NCBI RefSeq assembly: GCF_000024405.1
Contig: NC_013517.1
Coordinates: 3,875,989 to 3,939,988, forward strand
DNA: 64,000 nucleotides
DNA from: Sebaldella termitidis ATCC 33386
GTDB taxonomy: Bacteria; Fusobacteriota; Fusobacteriia; Fusobacteriales; Leptotrichiaceae
Direction of reading: 5' to 3'
Shown here: positions 34,923 through 43,904 of the stretch, piece by piece
How the letters are laid out: the number at the start of each line of letters is the position of its first letter
Position numbering within the stretch: the first letter of the stretch is position 1
Made by a program: the position numbers and the translations under genes
The notes under the pieces: generated by a model
The model's input: only the letters and a program-made list of their open reading frames with translations
Databases searched by the model: none
What the model was told of the DNA's origin: nothing

Positions 34923-37085
34923 ATGCAAAAAAAATTCAGGTATAAAAATATAGCTAAAAGACTTTTTCTCCTTCTTATTCTTTTTTCATGCAGCTTTAGC
35001 GACGGTGACGATAAAAGAATAGGGCTTGTATTAAGCGGTGGTTCGGCAAAAGGACTGGCTCATATAGGTGTCTTAAAAGTGCTGGAAGAAGAAAAAGTTC
35101 CTGTTGAATATATAACCGGAACAAGTATGGGCAGTATCGTAGGCGGACTTTACGCTGCTGGATATACCGTGGAGGAAATAGAGAAACTGGCAGTAGAAAT
35201 AGATTGGTTTGGTATGTTTACAGATAATATCCCGAGAGATTCAAAAGGCGCTGTAAGAAATTATTTTGAGGATAAAAATACAATTGCACTGCCGTTTCAG
35301 GGATTTTCCGTGAGCTTTCCCAGCGGAGCTATCGGCGGTAAAAATATCAGCAGTAATCTAAATGATTTGTTCTACGGAGTAGAAGATGTCAATGATTTTA
35401 GAAAATTCCCCCAGAAGTTTGCATTGGTTGCTACTGATCTTGAAACCGGAGAAGCCGTTATGATAGATAAGGGATCTCTTCCTACTGCAATAAGAGCGAG
35501 TATGTCACTGCCTACTGTTATTTCTCCTGTAAGATATCAGAATAAGCTTCTTATTGACGGAGGACTGGTAAGAAATCTTCCTGTTCAGGAAGCAAAAATA
35601 CTCGGGGCTGACTATACAATAGGAGTTAATGTCGGTGAGGGCTTTACTAAGCTCGACGAAAATAAGATGAATCTAGTCAATATTACTGAAAATGCACTTA
35701 CCATGGCGGGTAAGCGTGAAGTGGACAGACAGATCAGAATGCTTGACCTTTATATAGTACCTGATGTTGCAGATATAGCATCTCCTGATTTTTCCAAAGC
35801 CGAGGTCATAATAGCCCTTGGTGAGGCTGCTGCACGTAAGAATATTGAGGAAATAAAAAAATTAAGTGATCCGGTAAAATTTGAAGAAATTCAGGAAAAA
35901 AGAAAAGAATTCAGAAAAACCTGGAATGATACTTATTCTATAAAAAATATAAAAGTAGTGGGGAATAAAAAATATAACGAAAAATTCTTTAATAAATTTA
36001 TTCCGAATAATCTAAATGCCTTAAAAAAAGAAGATATTGACAGTATTATAAACAAAATTTATTCCAACGGGGATTTTTTAACAGTGTATTATGAAATAGA
36101 GGACGATAACCTCACATTTGTAGTTCAGGAAAAGGCAAGCAACTATCTTACACTAGGGGGAAATTTAAATACAGAGGATTACGCTACTATTTCTATAGGC
36201 GTTCAGGGTAACAGATCCTTTGACGCAACAGCTCTGAGATACTCTCTAGTCGGAATACTCAGTCAGGAGTATGCCCTGAACGGTCAGCTCGTCCTGAGTA
36301 CCGGGCTTGATTCCAAAGTGTTTATAATGCCTACTTTCCACATAAAAAACGACATTATAAAAAATCAAAATTATAATGGAAAAAAATTTGATTTTGAAAA
36401 TAAAGTATCAAATATTAATCTTGGTTTCGGAGTAGAGCTGGATAAGAATCTTGTTTTTATAGCAAGTGGCGGTTTTGAAGAATCAAGTGTTAATCAAAAT
36501 GAAGATAATTCAAAAAATAAAAAAACGGACTATCCTGTGTACAGTGCCCAGCTTATATATGACACAAGAAATTCATTTATTTATCCTACGAAAGGATATT
36601 ACCTGAATACTATTTATGCCTACGGCAATTCATCCGAAGCTGATTTCAGCTCGCTGAGCTTCATAGGACGGGGTATATTCCCTGTTACAAAGAATTTAAG
36701 TATCATCCCTACACTTGAGTATCTTAGTGCTTCCGGAGATGATATTCCGGAAACATATCAGCCTAAGCTCGGAGGATATAAGACAAGAGATCACTCATTG
36801 GAATTCAGAGGGGTCGAAGAAAACAGCCTTAGAGGGCAGAGTATCACTACTGCTAATCTGAAGCTTCAGTACAGTATTAATAAATACATCTATGTAGATG
36901 CGGGAATTTCATATGCTGCAATATCGGATACTGCATTCTCAATAGACGGTGACACTACAAAACAGAGTTATGATATCGGAATAGGAATAAAAACTCCTTT
37001 AGGACCGAGCTATATCGGCGGTTCCAAAACTGAGGGCGAAAAAATAAGATATTATCTGAATCTCGGTTATGATATAGGCGAGTAA
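34923..37085 (+). CDS. Type Vd autotransporter: patatin-like phospholipase with POTRA and outer-membrane barrel
   Basis: A surface phospholipase A1-like protein of the PlpD/FplA type; FplA of Fusobacterium nucleatum has this layout. A signal sequence (LFLLLILFSCSFS, possibly a lipobox) is followed by a patatin domain. The patatin domain shows the oxyanion loop SGGSAKG, nucleophile elbow GTSMGS and the catalytic Asp in DGGLVRN. A short POTRA-like domain (about 340-410) precedes a C-terminal BamA-like barrel (strands such as AQLIYDTRNSFIYPTKGYYLNT) ending in YYLNLGYDIGE. I choose ATG 34923 with GGAGGATTT; the longer frame from 34836 has none. 720 aa. Confidence 0.93.
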   Translation: MQKKFRYKNIAKRLFLLLILFSCSFSDGDDKRIGLVLSGGSAKGLAHIGVLKVLEEEKVPVEYITGTSMGSIVGGLYAAGYTVEEIEKLAVEIDWFGMFTDNIPRDSKGAVRNYFEDKNTIALPFQGFSVSFPSGAIGGKNISSNLNDLFYGVEDVNDFRKFPQKFALVATDLETGEAVMIDKGSLPTAIRASMSLPTVISPVRYQNKLLIDGGLVRNLPVQEAKILGADYTIGVNVGEGFTKLDENKMNLVNITENALTMAGKREVDRQIRMLDLYIVPDVADIASPDFSKAEVIIALGEAAARKNIEEIKKLSDPVKFEEIQEKRKEFRKTWNDTYSIKNIKVVGNKKYNEKFFNKFIPNNLNALKKEDIDSIINKIYSNGDFLTVYYEIEDDNLTFVVQEKASNYLTLGGNLNTEDYATISIGVQGNRSFDATALRYSLVGILSQEYALNGQLVLSTGLDSKVFIMPTFHIKNDIIKNQNYNGKKFDFENKVSNINLGFGVELDKNLVFIASGGFEESSVNQNEDNSKNKKTDYPVYSAQLIYDTRNSFIYPTKGYYLNTIYAYGNSSEADFSSLSFIGRGIFPVTKNLSIIPTLEYLSASGDDIPETYQPKLGGYKTRDHSLEFRGVEENSLRGQSITTANLKLQYSINKYIYVDAGISYAAISDTAFSIDGDTTKQSYDIGIGIKTPLGPSYIGGSKTEGEKIRYYLNLGYDIGE

Positions 37086-37090
37086 TAATT

Positions 37091-37122
37091 TGGTTCTTCT
37101 GTACAGAAGGGCCATTTTTTAT
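37091..37122 (+). terminator. Terminator after the type Vd autotransporter
   Basis: The palindrome CTTCTGTACAGAAG is extended by TGG/CCA and G-U pairs (37091-37114), followed by ATTTTTTATA. Confidence 0.75.
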
Positions 37123-37231
37123 ATTAACAAAAGAAAACAGTTACTGCAAAAGAAATTATCTTCCTAATTAATTTAAAAATGTGGTAAAATATAAAGGTAA
37201 TATAATACTTTATAAGAAATAAGGTGGACTT

Positions 37232-37885
37232 ATGCCAAAAATATTAATAGTCGAAGATGATGAAAAATTAGCCAAAATATTAAAAATCCAGCTGGAGCAT
37301 AAAGGCTTTCAGGTGGAAAATGCCTATACAGGGCTTGAAGCTGTGGAAAAAGCAGAAAACAGCAAAGATATAGATCTTATTCTGCTTGATCTTGGTCTTC
37401 CCGATATAGAAGGAAACCGTATATGCAAAACTATAAGCTCTGCAGTTCATGTTCCCATTATCGTAGTATCTGCTCGAAGCCATATAGAAGATAAGGTGGA
37501 GCTCCTTACTATAGGAGCCGTAGACTATGTAACCAAGCCATATGATATTCTGGAACTGGAAGCCAGAATAAAAATACATCTAAAAAAAGATTCTTCCGAT
37601 ATTCTGAAATATGCTGATCTGGAAATGGATACAGTCAACTTTACATTTACCAAAGCCGGAACACTTATTCCTTTGAGTAAAACAGAATTTGATATGATGA
37701 AATTATTTCTTGAAAATCAGAATATAGTTCTCAAGCGTGAAAGAATTATAGATGAAATATGGGGCTGGAATGCCAGCAGTAATCTTCTTGATGTAACAAT
37801 GAAGAATTTACGGCAAAAACTGGGAAAAGATTATATCATTACTGTAAGAGGTATAGGTTATTCACTTAAAAGGGAGCAGCAATGA
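37232..37885 (+). CDS. OmpR/KdpE-type response regulator
   Basis: Receiver domain (acid pair Asp9/Asp10 in VEDDEK, phosphoacceptor Asp53 in LLDLGLPD, switch Ser in VVSARS, Lys in VTKPYD). An OmpR winged helix follows (LSKTEFDMMKLF; WGWNASSNLLDVTMKNLRQKLG; TVRGIGYSLKR). 217 aa, complete. It overlaps the downstream kinase gene by 4 bp. It lies next to a convergent lipid A glycosylation operon, which makes an envelope-stress role plausible, but the regulon is not evident from sequence. Ribosome binding site AAGGTGGACTT. Confidence 0.93.
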   Translation: MPKILIVEDDEKLAKILKIQLEHKGFQVENAYTGLEAVEKAENSKDIDLILLDLGLPDIEGNRICKTISSAVHVPIIVVSARSHIEDKVELLTIGAVDYVTKPYDILELEARIKIHLKKDSSDILKYADLEMDTVNFTFTKAGTLIPLSKTEFDMMKLFLENQNIVLKRERIIDEIWGWNASSNLLDVTMKNLRQKLGKDYIITVRGIGYSLKREQQ

Positions 37886-39195
37886 AAATAAAAATAAAAA
37901 AAATTTCTCATAAAATTATAATTTTTAATACCATGGGAATACTTTTCTGTACACTGTTAATTGGTATTGTAACATGGATTTTCATTATAAATGAATATGT
38001 TGTGGAAGAAAACAACGAGCTTGACAATATTGCAAATGGTGTAACTGAAACACTCGGAAAAGTTTCCGCATATGATATTTCTGATTTTTATCAGACACTG
38101 GAATTCGGGGATAAGGACGAAATTCTTATTTCCATGAAATATCCTGACGGTCATATTGTAAAACTCGGCGACTCTAATATCTCTTATAAAGATATTCCTG
38201 AAAATAACTGGGTTTTCAAGAAAAGATATGCTCTTCATTTTAAGGAAAAAAATGTAAATAATATCGAATTTACTTTTATAAGAAAATATTCATATGATCG
38301 TGCGATAAAAACAACCCGGATTATATTTTATCTCTTTATACTCCTTGCTGTATCTATAATAATAATTTCATATTATATGACTAAAAATATACTAAAACCT
38401 GTTACTTATATCATAAAAGAAAGTGAAAAAATAAATGCAAAAAACCTGAATATAAAACTTCCTAAAATCAGGGATGATGAAATAGGTGATTTAATCGATG
38501 TTATAAATAATTTATTTTCAAAAATGCATGAAATACTTCTCAATCAGAAAAACTTTTCCAGTAATGTCTCTCATGAATTAAAAACACCTGTTGCTATTAT
38601 GAAAGGTTATCTTGATATACTGAAATGGGGAAGAGATGATCCTGTTCTTCTTAACGAGGCCCTGGAAAATATAGAAACAGAAATTATAAATATTGAGAAG
38701 CTTATTACGAACCTTTTGTTTTTATCTCAGGCAGAAAAATTAAAAACTTTGAATGAAAAAATAGAAATATGCCTTCTGCTAACAAAGCTGAAAAATGATT
38801 ACCAGCTTTTGAAAACAGATAAAAAGCTTATTATCAGCTGCAGCAATACAGTCATATACGGCAATCAAAATCTTATTTCCGAAGCCTTACGCGGAATTAT
38901 TGACAACAGCATAAAGTACTCTGATGGTAAAGAAATTTATATAACTGTTGAAGAAACCGATACTTTTATCAAAATTCTTATCAGAGATTTTGGAACTCAT
39001 ATTTCCAATGAAGATATTAAAAAGATTTTTGACAGACACTACCGTACAGAAAGACAGGATACTAAAAGCACACGCGGTCTTGGTCTCGGACTCTCTATAA
39101 TAAAGGAAATTATAGAACTCCATAATGCTAAAATAGAACTGATAAACAGAGATGACGGTCTTGATACCGAAATATATTTTAATAAACAGATATAA
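37882..39195 (+). CDS. Membrane sensor histidine kinase
   Basis: Partner of the preceding regulator. TM1 (IIIFNTMGILFCTLLIGIVTWIFI), an extracytoplasmic sensor domain of about 100 residues, TM2 (IIFYLFILLAVSIIIISYYM), HAMP (ILKPVTYIIKESEKI), then the dimerisation/H-box (SSNVSHELKTPVAIMKGYLDIL). The ATPase follows: N-box IIDNSIKYS and G2-box TRGLGLGLSIIKEI. In the G1 position the sequence is IRDFGTHISNED where DxGxGI is usual, a slight deviation. 437 aa. The signal sensed is unknown; the sensor domain has no recognisable acidic metal-binding ExxE cluster. Confidence 0.92.
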   Translation: MKIKIKKISHKIIIFNTMGILFCTLLIGIVTWIFIINEYVVEENNELDNIANGVTETLGKVSAYDISDFYQTLEFGDKDEILISMKYPDGHIVKLGDSNISYKDIPENNWVFKKRYALHFKEKNVNNIEFTFIRKYSYDRAIKTTRIIFYLFILLAVSIIIISYYMTKNILKPVTYIIKESEKINAKNLNIKLPKIRDDEIGDLIDVINNLFSKMHEILLNQKNFSSNVSHELKTPVAIMKGYLDILKWGRDDPVLLNEALENIETEIINIEKLITNLLFLSQAEKLKTLNEKIEICLLLTKLKNDYQLLKTDKKLIISCSNTVIYGNQNLISEALRGIIDNSIKYSDGKEIYITVEETDTFIKILIRDFGTHISNEDIKKIFDRHYRTERQDTKSTRGLGLGLSIIKEIIELHNAKIELINRDDGLDTEIYFNKQI

Positions 39196-39199
39196 TAAA

Positions 39200-39245
39200 A
39201 AAATTGTGTCATAAACTAAATAATGTTTTGACACAATTTTGATAT
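39200..39245. terminator. Bidirectional terminator between the kinase and the lipid A genes
   Basis: AAAATTGTGTCA (39200-39211) pairs perfectly with TGACACAATTTT (39229-39240), with A-run before and T-rich sequence on both strands. Confidence 0.85.
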
Positions 39246-39250
39246 AAAAT

Positions 39251-39631
39251 TTAATTCAGCTCTATTTCTTCCGTCATTTTTTGAAGACGGTATTCGCTGT
39301 TATTGTGAACTTGTTCTATTTTTGCACCTTCATTCTGTGAGGCTTCCTCTTTTTTATTTTTATGTATCAAATATATATTTCTTGAGTAGATAAAAACTCC
39401 CGGTGCCTGCCCCATTATAAAAACAGGATCTCTATGATAAACAGCATATACAAGCAGTATTATACCGCCTGAAAGGCTGAAATACCAAAATGCCACAGGA
39501 ATTACACTTTTTTTTGCCTTTTCGCTATATATCCACTGTATAATAAATCTCATGGAAAAACACAGCTGTCCAAACAATCCAATATACAAAAATATTTTAT
39601 TCATTGTGAAATATCCACTTAATGCATTCAT
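39251..39631 (-). CDS. Lipid-A-disaccharide synthase N-terminal-like membrane protein (LAB_N)
   Basis: Small membrane protein with a LAB_N domain: IGLFGQLCFSMRFIIQWIYSEKAKKSVIPVAFWYFSLSGGIILLVYAVYHRDPVFIMGQAPGVFIYSRN in outline, i.e. three transmembrane helices with the RFIIQW, WYFSL and GQ motifs. Stand-alone LAB_N proteins accompany GT2 and GT39 genes in many Gram-negatives. The start at 39631 follows the stop of the GT39 gene by 1 nt, with AGAAGGATAAA inside that gene. Product 126 aa with a charged C-terminal tail. Last gene of the three-gene operon. Confidence 0.88.
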   Translation of the reverse strand: MNALSGYFTMNKIFLYIGLFGQLCFSMRFIIQWIYSEKAKKSVIPVAFWYFSLSGGIILLVYAVYHRDPVFIMGQAPGVFIYSRNIYLIHKNKKEEASQNEGAKIEQVHNNSEYRLQKMTEEIELN

Positions 39632-39632
39632 T

Positions 39633-41207
39633 TTATCCTTCTTTCCTGATATATTTAATAATAACAAATTTACTGTTAGAATATACCATTTCATAATTCT
39701 CAGGCAGATCACTTATATCTTTATTCTGCAATAAAATTATTACATTTTCATTTTTTATTATCTTATTAAGTTTTTCCGGATTTTCTATATTTATGATATT
39801 ATCATCATTTATTATATATGCCATTCTGTTGGCTTCATTTTCTTTGTAGCCGAAAATTTTCAGACTGCGGTCTTTTTCCTTTTCTGCCTTTATGATCCCG
39901 GCAAATTTGGAAAAACCAATATATTCGTTTGCCGCAGGTGCAGATATTGTCAATATTCCCAGTAAAGCAATCATATTAATAACTATATTCCAGACATAAC
40001 AATAAGCTTTTTCTTTTAACGAAAAATAGATCCCGGCTGCGGCAGTAAATATGGAAAATACTCCGTAGACCAATACCAAACCATACAAAAACGGATCCAT
40101 CCCTGCCAGCTTTTCCTTAGAAATAAAAGCGGCAATTATAAATAAAAAGTAAAACATACTTGTTATTATCCCAATTATTTTTTTTGCTTTTCCGTTTTTT
40201 TTCGCAAGTATTTTTTCTGTTATTACAGCTATTGCGCCATATGCAGGTATCAAATATATATCCAGTTTACTGCTGACCAGTGAAAATATAATAAAAGGCA
40301 CAGCAAACCAGCATATTATAAAAATCATAAATTTTTCCTGTTTTTTTGCTCTTATAAGCAACATTATAAAAGAAGCAAAAAAGAATAATGTCCAGGGAAA
40401 TAAATTCGGGAACAGATTAATAAGATAATAATATATCGGTTTTTTATGCACACTGGTATTTACTGCTCTGTTTACCGTCTGCTTCAAAAGCAGCTCGTTC
40501 ACTGCCGAATTCACTCCGAGACTCATTATCAAAGGAATAAACCATATAAGTGCAAATATAACTATAATAATAATTCCTTTGCCGAATTTTAACTTTTTTA
40601 TTTTGTCCTTTTGTTTTGTTACAAGCAGATATGCAAGAATAACACCAATTGGTATAAAAACTGCTGCAAGTCCCTTTATCAAAAAACCTATCCCGGCATA
40701 TACATAAGGCATATAAGGATTTCCTCTGTCTTTTTCCGCTATGTTATAAAAAGAAATCAAAGCCTTTACTATAAACATGGTCATAAACATATCCATACGA
40801 ATTACCAGAACAGATCCTGCAAAATATAAAATTGTATATAATATTAATATAACTGTGCATGCTCTTTTTTTGTCATACTCATTTTCCGTAAGAAATCTGT
40901 ATATATCTACTCCTGTCACTATTGCCGGAAGTACACACATAACAAGCCCTATAGAAAACAATGTATATTTGCCTGTTACCAGTCTTATCAAAGCAGCTAT
41001 CCAAAAATACAGCGGCGGCTTATCCGTGTACAGTGAACCGTCAAACTGAAGCTTTATCCAGTCTCCGGATTTCAGCATATGATCAACTATATTTATATAC
41101 TTCAATTCATTCGTAGGGGTAAAATCCCTGAAAATAAACAGCGGAATATACAATAACAACGCAGCTGCTATTATCAGCCATATGTATTTATCCTTTCGTA
41201 AAACCAT
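39633..41207 (-). CDS. ArnT-like glycosyltransferase (GT39/GT83 family)
   Basis: Large integral membrane transferase that uses a polyprenyl-phosphate sugar donor. The first periplasmic loop carries TNELKYINIVDHML and YTDKPPLYFWIAAL, matching the ArnT/PMT signature including the acidic residue near the first helix and the DKPP motif. About 10-12 transmembrane helices follow, then a soluble C-terminal domain of about 90 residues. 524 aa. It directly follows a GT2 polyprenyl-phosphate glycosyltransferase gene (no gap) and overlaps the context of LAB_N. The probable role is addition of a sugar or amino sugar to lipid A. Confidence 0.88.
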   Translation of the reverse strand: MVLRKDKYIWLIIAAALLLYIPLFIFRDFTPTNELKYINIVDHMLKSGDWIKLQFDGSLYTDKPPLYFWIAALIRLVTGKYTLFSIGLVMCVLPAIVTGVDIYRFLTENEYDKKRACTVILILYTILYFAGSVLVIRMDMFMTMFIVKALISFYNIAEKDRGNPYMPYVYAGIGFLIKGLAAVFIPIGVILAYLLVTKQKDKIKKLKFGKGIIIIVIFALIWFIPLIMSLGVNSAVNELLLKQTVNRAVNTSVHKKPIYYYLINLFPNLFPWTLFFFASFIMLLIRAKKQEKFMIFIICWFAVPFIIFSLVSSKLDIYLIPAYGAIAVITEKILAKKNGKAKKIIGIITSMFYFLFIIAAFISKEKLAGMDPFLYGLVLVYGVFSIFTAAAGIYFSLKEKAYCYVWNIVINMIALLGILTISAPAANEYIGFSKFAGIIKAEKEKDRSLKIFGYKENEANRMAYIINDDNIINIENPEKLNKIIKNENVIILLQNKDISDLPENYEMVYSNSKFVIIKYIRKEG

Positions 41208-41912
41208 TTATATCTCCTCATTAAGCACTGTATAATATATATGTCTTTTTTTCATCCATCTGACTGCAAATGCATCCTTCAGTCCTTTAAAAAGCCTGTT
41301 CCATACTCCGTACTTAGACTGACCGAACATCCTGTCGTAATGGCGTACAGGTACTTCTATCACCCTGAAACCGTTTATTTTAGCTAATGTCGGTAAAAAT
41401 CTGTGCATCCCTTCATATAAATAATAAGATTTTGCTACTTCTTTCCTGAAAAGCTTCAAAGGACAGCCTGTATCCTTTATATCATCACCTGTAATAATAT
41501 TTCTTGCAGTATTTCCAACCCATGAAGAAATCTTTTTTATTATTCCGTCTTCTCTTGTTGCACGCCGTCCGTTTATCATATCATAATTCTCAAGGTATGA
41601 GTAAAGAACCAGTATATCCTCAGGATCAGTCTGCAAATCAGCATCTATAGTTACTATTATATCTCCTTCGGAATATTTAAATCCTGCTGCTGTGGCCGCT
41701 GTCTGACCGCAGTTTTTCTCAAAATGAATGACTTTCACATTCTCGTTCTCCACACTATCAAGTATTTCTTTGCTTTTATCAGTACTTCCATCATTAACTA
41801 AAAGTATTTCATAACTTTTAAAATTTTGCTTTAATACTTTTTCTACATTTTCAATTAATCTGTTAATATTCTCCTCTTCGTTATAAACAGGGGCAATTAC
41901 TGATATTTCCAT
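41208..41912 (-). CDS. Polyprenyl-phosphate glycosyltransferase (GT2, DPM1/ArnC-like)
   Basis: Makes the lipid-linked sugar donor for the neighbouring ArnT-like enzyme (inferred). GT-A fold with SVIAPVYNEEENI, LLVNDGSTDKS, TIDADLQTDPEDI (the DxD metal motif is DAD) and DTGCPLKLFRKEVA; the Arg-rich segment VPVRHYDRMFGQSKYG closes the domain. Unlike ArnC it has no C-terminal transmembrane helices; the 234-aa protein is soluble or peripheral like DPM1. I choose ATG 41912 with GTGGAGGAGAT upstream. First gene of the operon. Confidence 0.9.
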   Translation of the reverse strand: MEISVIAPVYNEEENINRLIENVEKVLKQNFKSYEILLVNDGSTDKSKEILDSVENENVKVIHFEKNCGQTAATAAGFKYSEGDIIVTIDADLQTDPEDILVLYSYLENYDMINGRRATREDGIIKKISSWVGNTARNIITGDDIKDTGCPLKLFRKEVAKSYYLYEGMHRFLPTLAKINGFRVIEVPVRHYDRMFGQSKYGVWNRLFKGLKDAFAVRWMKKRHIYYTVLNEEI

Positions 41913-41936
41913 ATCTCCTCCACTTTTCTTCTTTAT

Positions 41937-41964
41937 TATGTATCTTAAGTGTAACAGATACATA
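41937..41964. promoter_or_regulatory. Perfect inverted repeat upstream of the lipid A operon
   Basis: TATGTATCT (41937-41945) and AGATACATA (41956-41964) are perfect 9-bp arms with a 10-bp spacer, 25 bp upstream of the first start codon. It is either an operator or a leader hairpin. Confidence 0.55.
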
Positions 41965-42067
41965 TTAGAAGGTACTTTGCAAAAAATGAAATTAAACTGA
42001 AAAGAAAAATAACTGATATCGGAATCTTCTAAAAATTCATTTTATTATATCACGCCACTATAAAATA

Positions 42068-42099
42068 AAAAACTGGCTTTAAAAACCAGTTTTTATATC
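42068..42099 (-). terminator. Terminator of the thioredoxin reductase-like gene
   Basis: AAAAACTGG (42068-42076) pairs with CCAGTTTTT (42086-42094). A-run and T-run on both sides make it usable on either strand. Confidence 0.8.
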
Positions 42100-42110
42100 T
42101 AATATTTTTT

Positions 42111-43091
42111 TTAATACTCTTTCAGCAGGTAATCAAAAGCCCCTAAAGCAGCTTTTGCTCCTTCTCCTACAGATATGACTATCTGTTTTTGTTTTACTGT
42201 TGTTACATCACCTGAAGCAAAGATTCCTTTTATGTTAGTCATATTGTTTTCATCAATTATGATTTCCCCGATTTTGTTAGTCGCTATCAGATCCTTTGCG
42301 AATTCGCTGTTTGGTGTAAGTCCTATTTCTATAAATACACCGTCGATATTCAGTTCATGTGTACTTTCATCTGCTCTGTTTTTATATTCCATTCCTTTTG
42401 TAAAGTCTTCCCCGTATATTTTTGTAGTAGCAGCATTTGTGATGACTTTGATATTATTTCTTTCATTTAGTTTATCCTGTAATATTTTATCAGCTTTTAG
42501 TTCAGGCATGAATTCCACTACAGTTACATTTTTGGCTATCCCTGCCATATCAAGGGCAGCTTCTATTCCGGAATTTCCTCCGCCTACCACAGCTACATCC
42601 AGTCCTTTGTAAAACGGTCCGTCACAAGTAGCACAGTAGTGAACTCCTTTTCCTTTATATTCCTGCTCTCCGGGAACATTTAATTCTCTCCACTTAGCAC
42701 CAGTTGCTATTATTACAGTTTTTGATTTATATATTTTCTTATCACTTGTAGTAATTAATTTATTTTTTCCGTCTTCTTCTATTTTTGTCACATATGTCCC
42801 TTCTTTAAAGGCAACACAATATTCTTTCAAATGCTTTTCAAGATTCTCGGCATACTCTGACCCTGTAGTTTTAGCTGTACCTATGATATTTTCTATCTCT
42901 CTTGTGTCCAAAACCTGTCCGCCTATTTTAAGTCCTATCATTGCAACATCAAGACCTTTTCTTGCTGCATATATTGCAGCTGAAACTGCTGACGGCCCTG
43001 TACCAACTACAAGCACATCATATAATTTATCACAAGAAATCTCTGATAAGTTTCCCTCATCTATGCACCCAAGATTTAAATTAAAGTCCAT
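42111..43091 (-). CDS. Thioredoxin reductase / AhpF-like flavoprotein
   Basis: FAD- and NAD(P)H-dependent disulphide reductase. N-terminal FAD loop (YDVLVVGTGPSAVSAAIYAARKG), redox motif CATC in GKGVHYCATCDGPFY (usual CATCDG), NAD(P) loop (VAVVGGGNSGIEAALDMAG) and the C-terminal GIFASGDVT. The binding loop VEFMPELKAD lacks the basic HRRxxxR of NADPH-specific TrxR, which is more like NADH-using AhpF or ferredoxin-type relatives. A 20-residue N-terminal extension with two cysteines is present. 326 aa. It is a single gene; no ahpC or trxA is adjacent. Confidence 0.88.
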   Translation of the reverse strand: MDFNLNLGCIDEGNLSEISCDKLYDVLVVGTGPSAVSAAIYAARKGLDVAMIGLKIGGQVLDTREIENIIGTAKTTGSEYAENLEKHLKEYCVAFKEGTYVTKIEEDGKNKLITTSDKKIYKSKTVIIATGAKWRELNVPGEQEYKGKGVHYCATCDGPFYKGLDVAVVGGGNSGIEAALDMAGIAKNVTVVEFMPELKADKILQDKLNERNNIKVITNAATTKIYGEDFTKGMEYKNRADESTHELNIDGVFIEIGLTPNSEFAKDLIATNKIGEIIIDENNMTNIKGIFASGDVTTVKQKQIVISVGEGAKAALGAFDYLLKEY

Positions 43092-43165
43092 ATTTCCTCC
43101 TAAAATAATTTTAAAATTGTAATCATTATAATATTATTTTATGACAAAAATTGAAAAATGTCAAC

Positions 43166-43708
43166 TTAATTTGTTGTTTTTATATTTTGAAGCCTGTCAA
43201 TCTCACCTTGAAGCTTTTCCTGGAAAAAATCATCAGTTTCTTCTTTCACTCTGTCTTTTGATAATACATAAATAACTCCGATTTCAGTATTTCCAGTCTG
43301 AAATTCGGCTCTTTTCTCAGATTCATTCAGAAGTTTTACCGCTATTTCATTTGCATAATTATTAACACTGTAATCACTGAAATCCCCTGTTTTCAGATTG
43401 GCAACATCCAGCTTTTGTCTTATATCCTTATAAGCTTCTGAACGGATTGCCTTTCTTAATGCATCTTTGGCAAGAACCTCAGCTTTATTTCTGGCTATTT
43501 CTTCCCCTTCTGATCCTACTTTACTCTTTCCTGCAGCATACAGCTCAGTTATTGTATTAACGTTTTTAGCTACTTCCATTTTCAGGTCATTCGTTACCAT
43601 AGGCATAGTAGACGTCGTACTTGCTGTATTAAATGTTGATGTAATAGAATTACAAGAACTCAATAATACTATTACTGACATTAATGAAATTAACTTAACT
43701 TTTTTCAT
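43166..43708 (-). CDS. Lipoprotein of unknown function (LPP20-like region)
   Basis: Signal peptide with lipobox VIVLLSSC|NS at about residue 19. A Ser/Thr-rich stretch follows, then a helical region (EEIARNKAEVLAKDALRKAIRSEAYKDIRQKLDVA) resembling LPP20-type lipoproteins with their 'ARxxAxxxA' segment. The C-terminus is acidic (VKEETDDFFQEKLQGEIDRL). 180 aa. No partner genes. The family assignment is weak; the lipoprotein nature is firm. Confidence 0.8.
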   Translation of the reverse strand: MKKVKLISLMSVIVLLSSCNSITSTFNTASTTSTMPMVTNDLKMEVAKNVNTITELYAAGKSKVGSEGEEIARNKAEVLAKDALRKAIRSEAYKDIRQKLDVANLKTGDFSDYSVNNYANEIAVKLLNESEKRAEFQTGNTEIGVIYVLSKDRVKEETDDFFQEKLQGEIDRLQNIKTTN

Positions 43709-43904
43709 ATATTAGTTCCTCCACAATTATAATTATTTTTAAAATATCCAGTTTAATTATACCATATTCTTAAATTAGTGTATATATTTATTGTCTTCTA
43801 TATTTTTACTGACTTAATATTTTGTTTTTGAAAGTGTTTTTCCTTTTGTGTTTAGAATATGTTATAATATTAATATAAGATACTATATCATCGAGGTGAT
43901 TTTC

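Noticed and set aside
37882-39195. Calling the two-component pair PmrAB or KdpDE
   Set aside because: The kinase sensor domain lacks recognisable metal-binding or Kdp features and no target motif could be verified, so only the general family is given.
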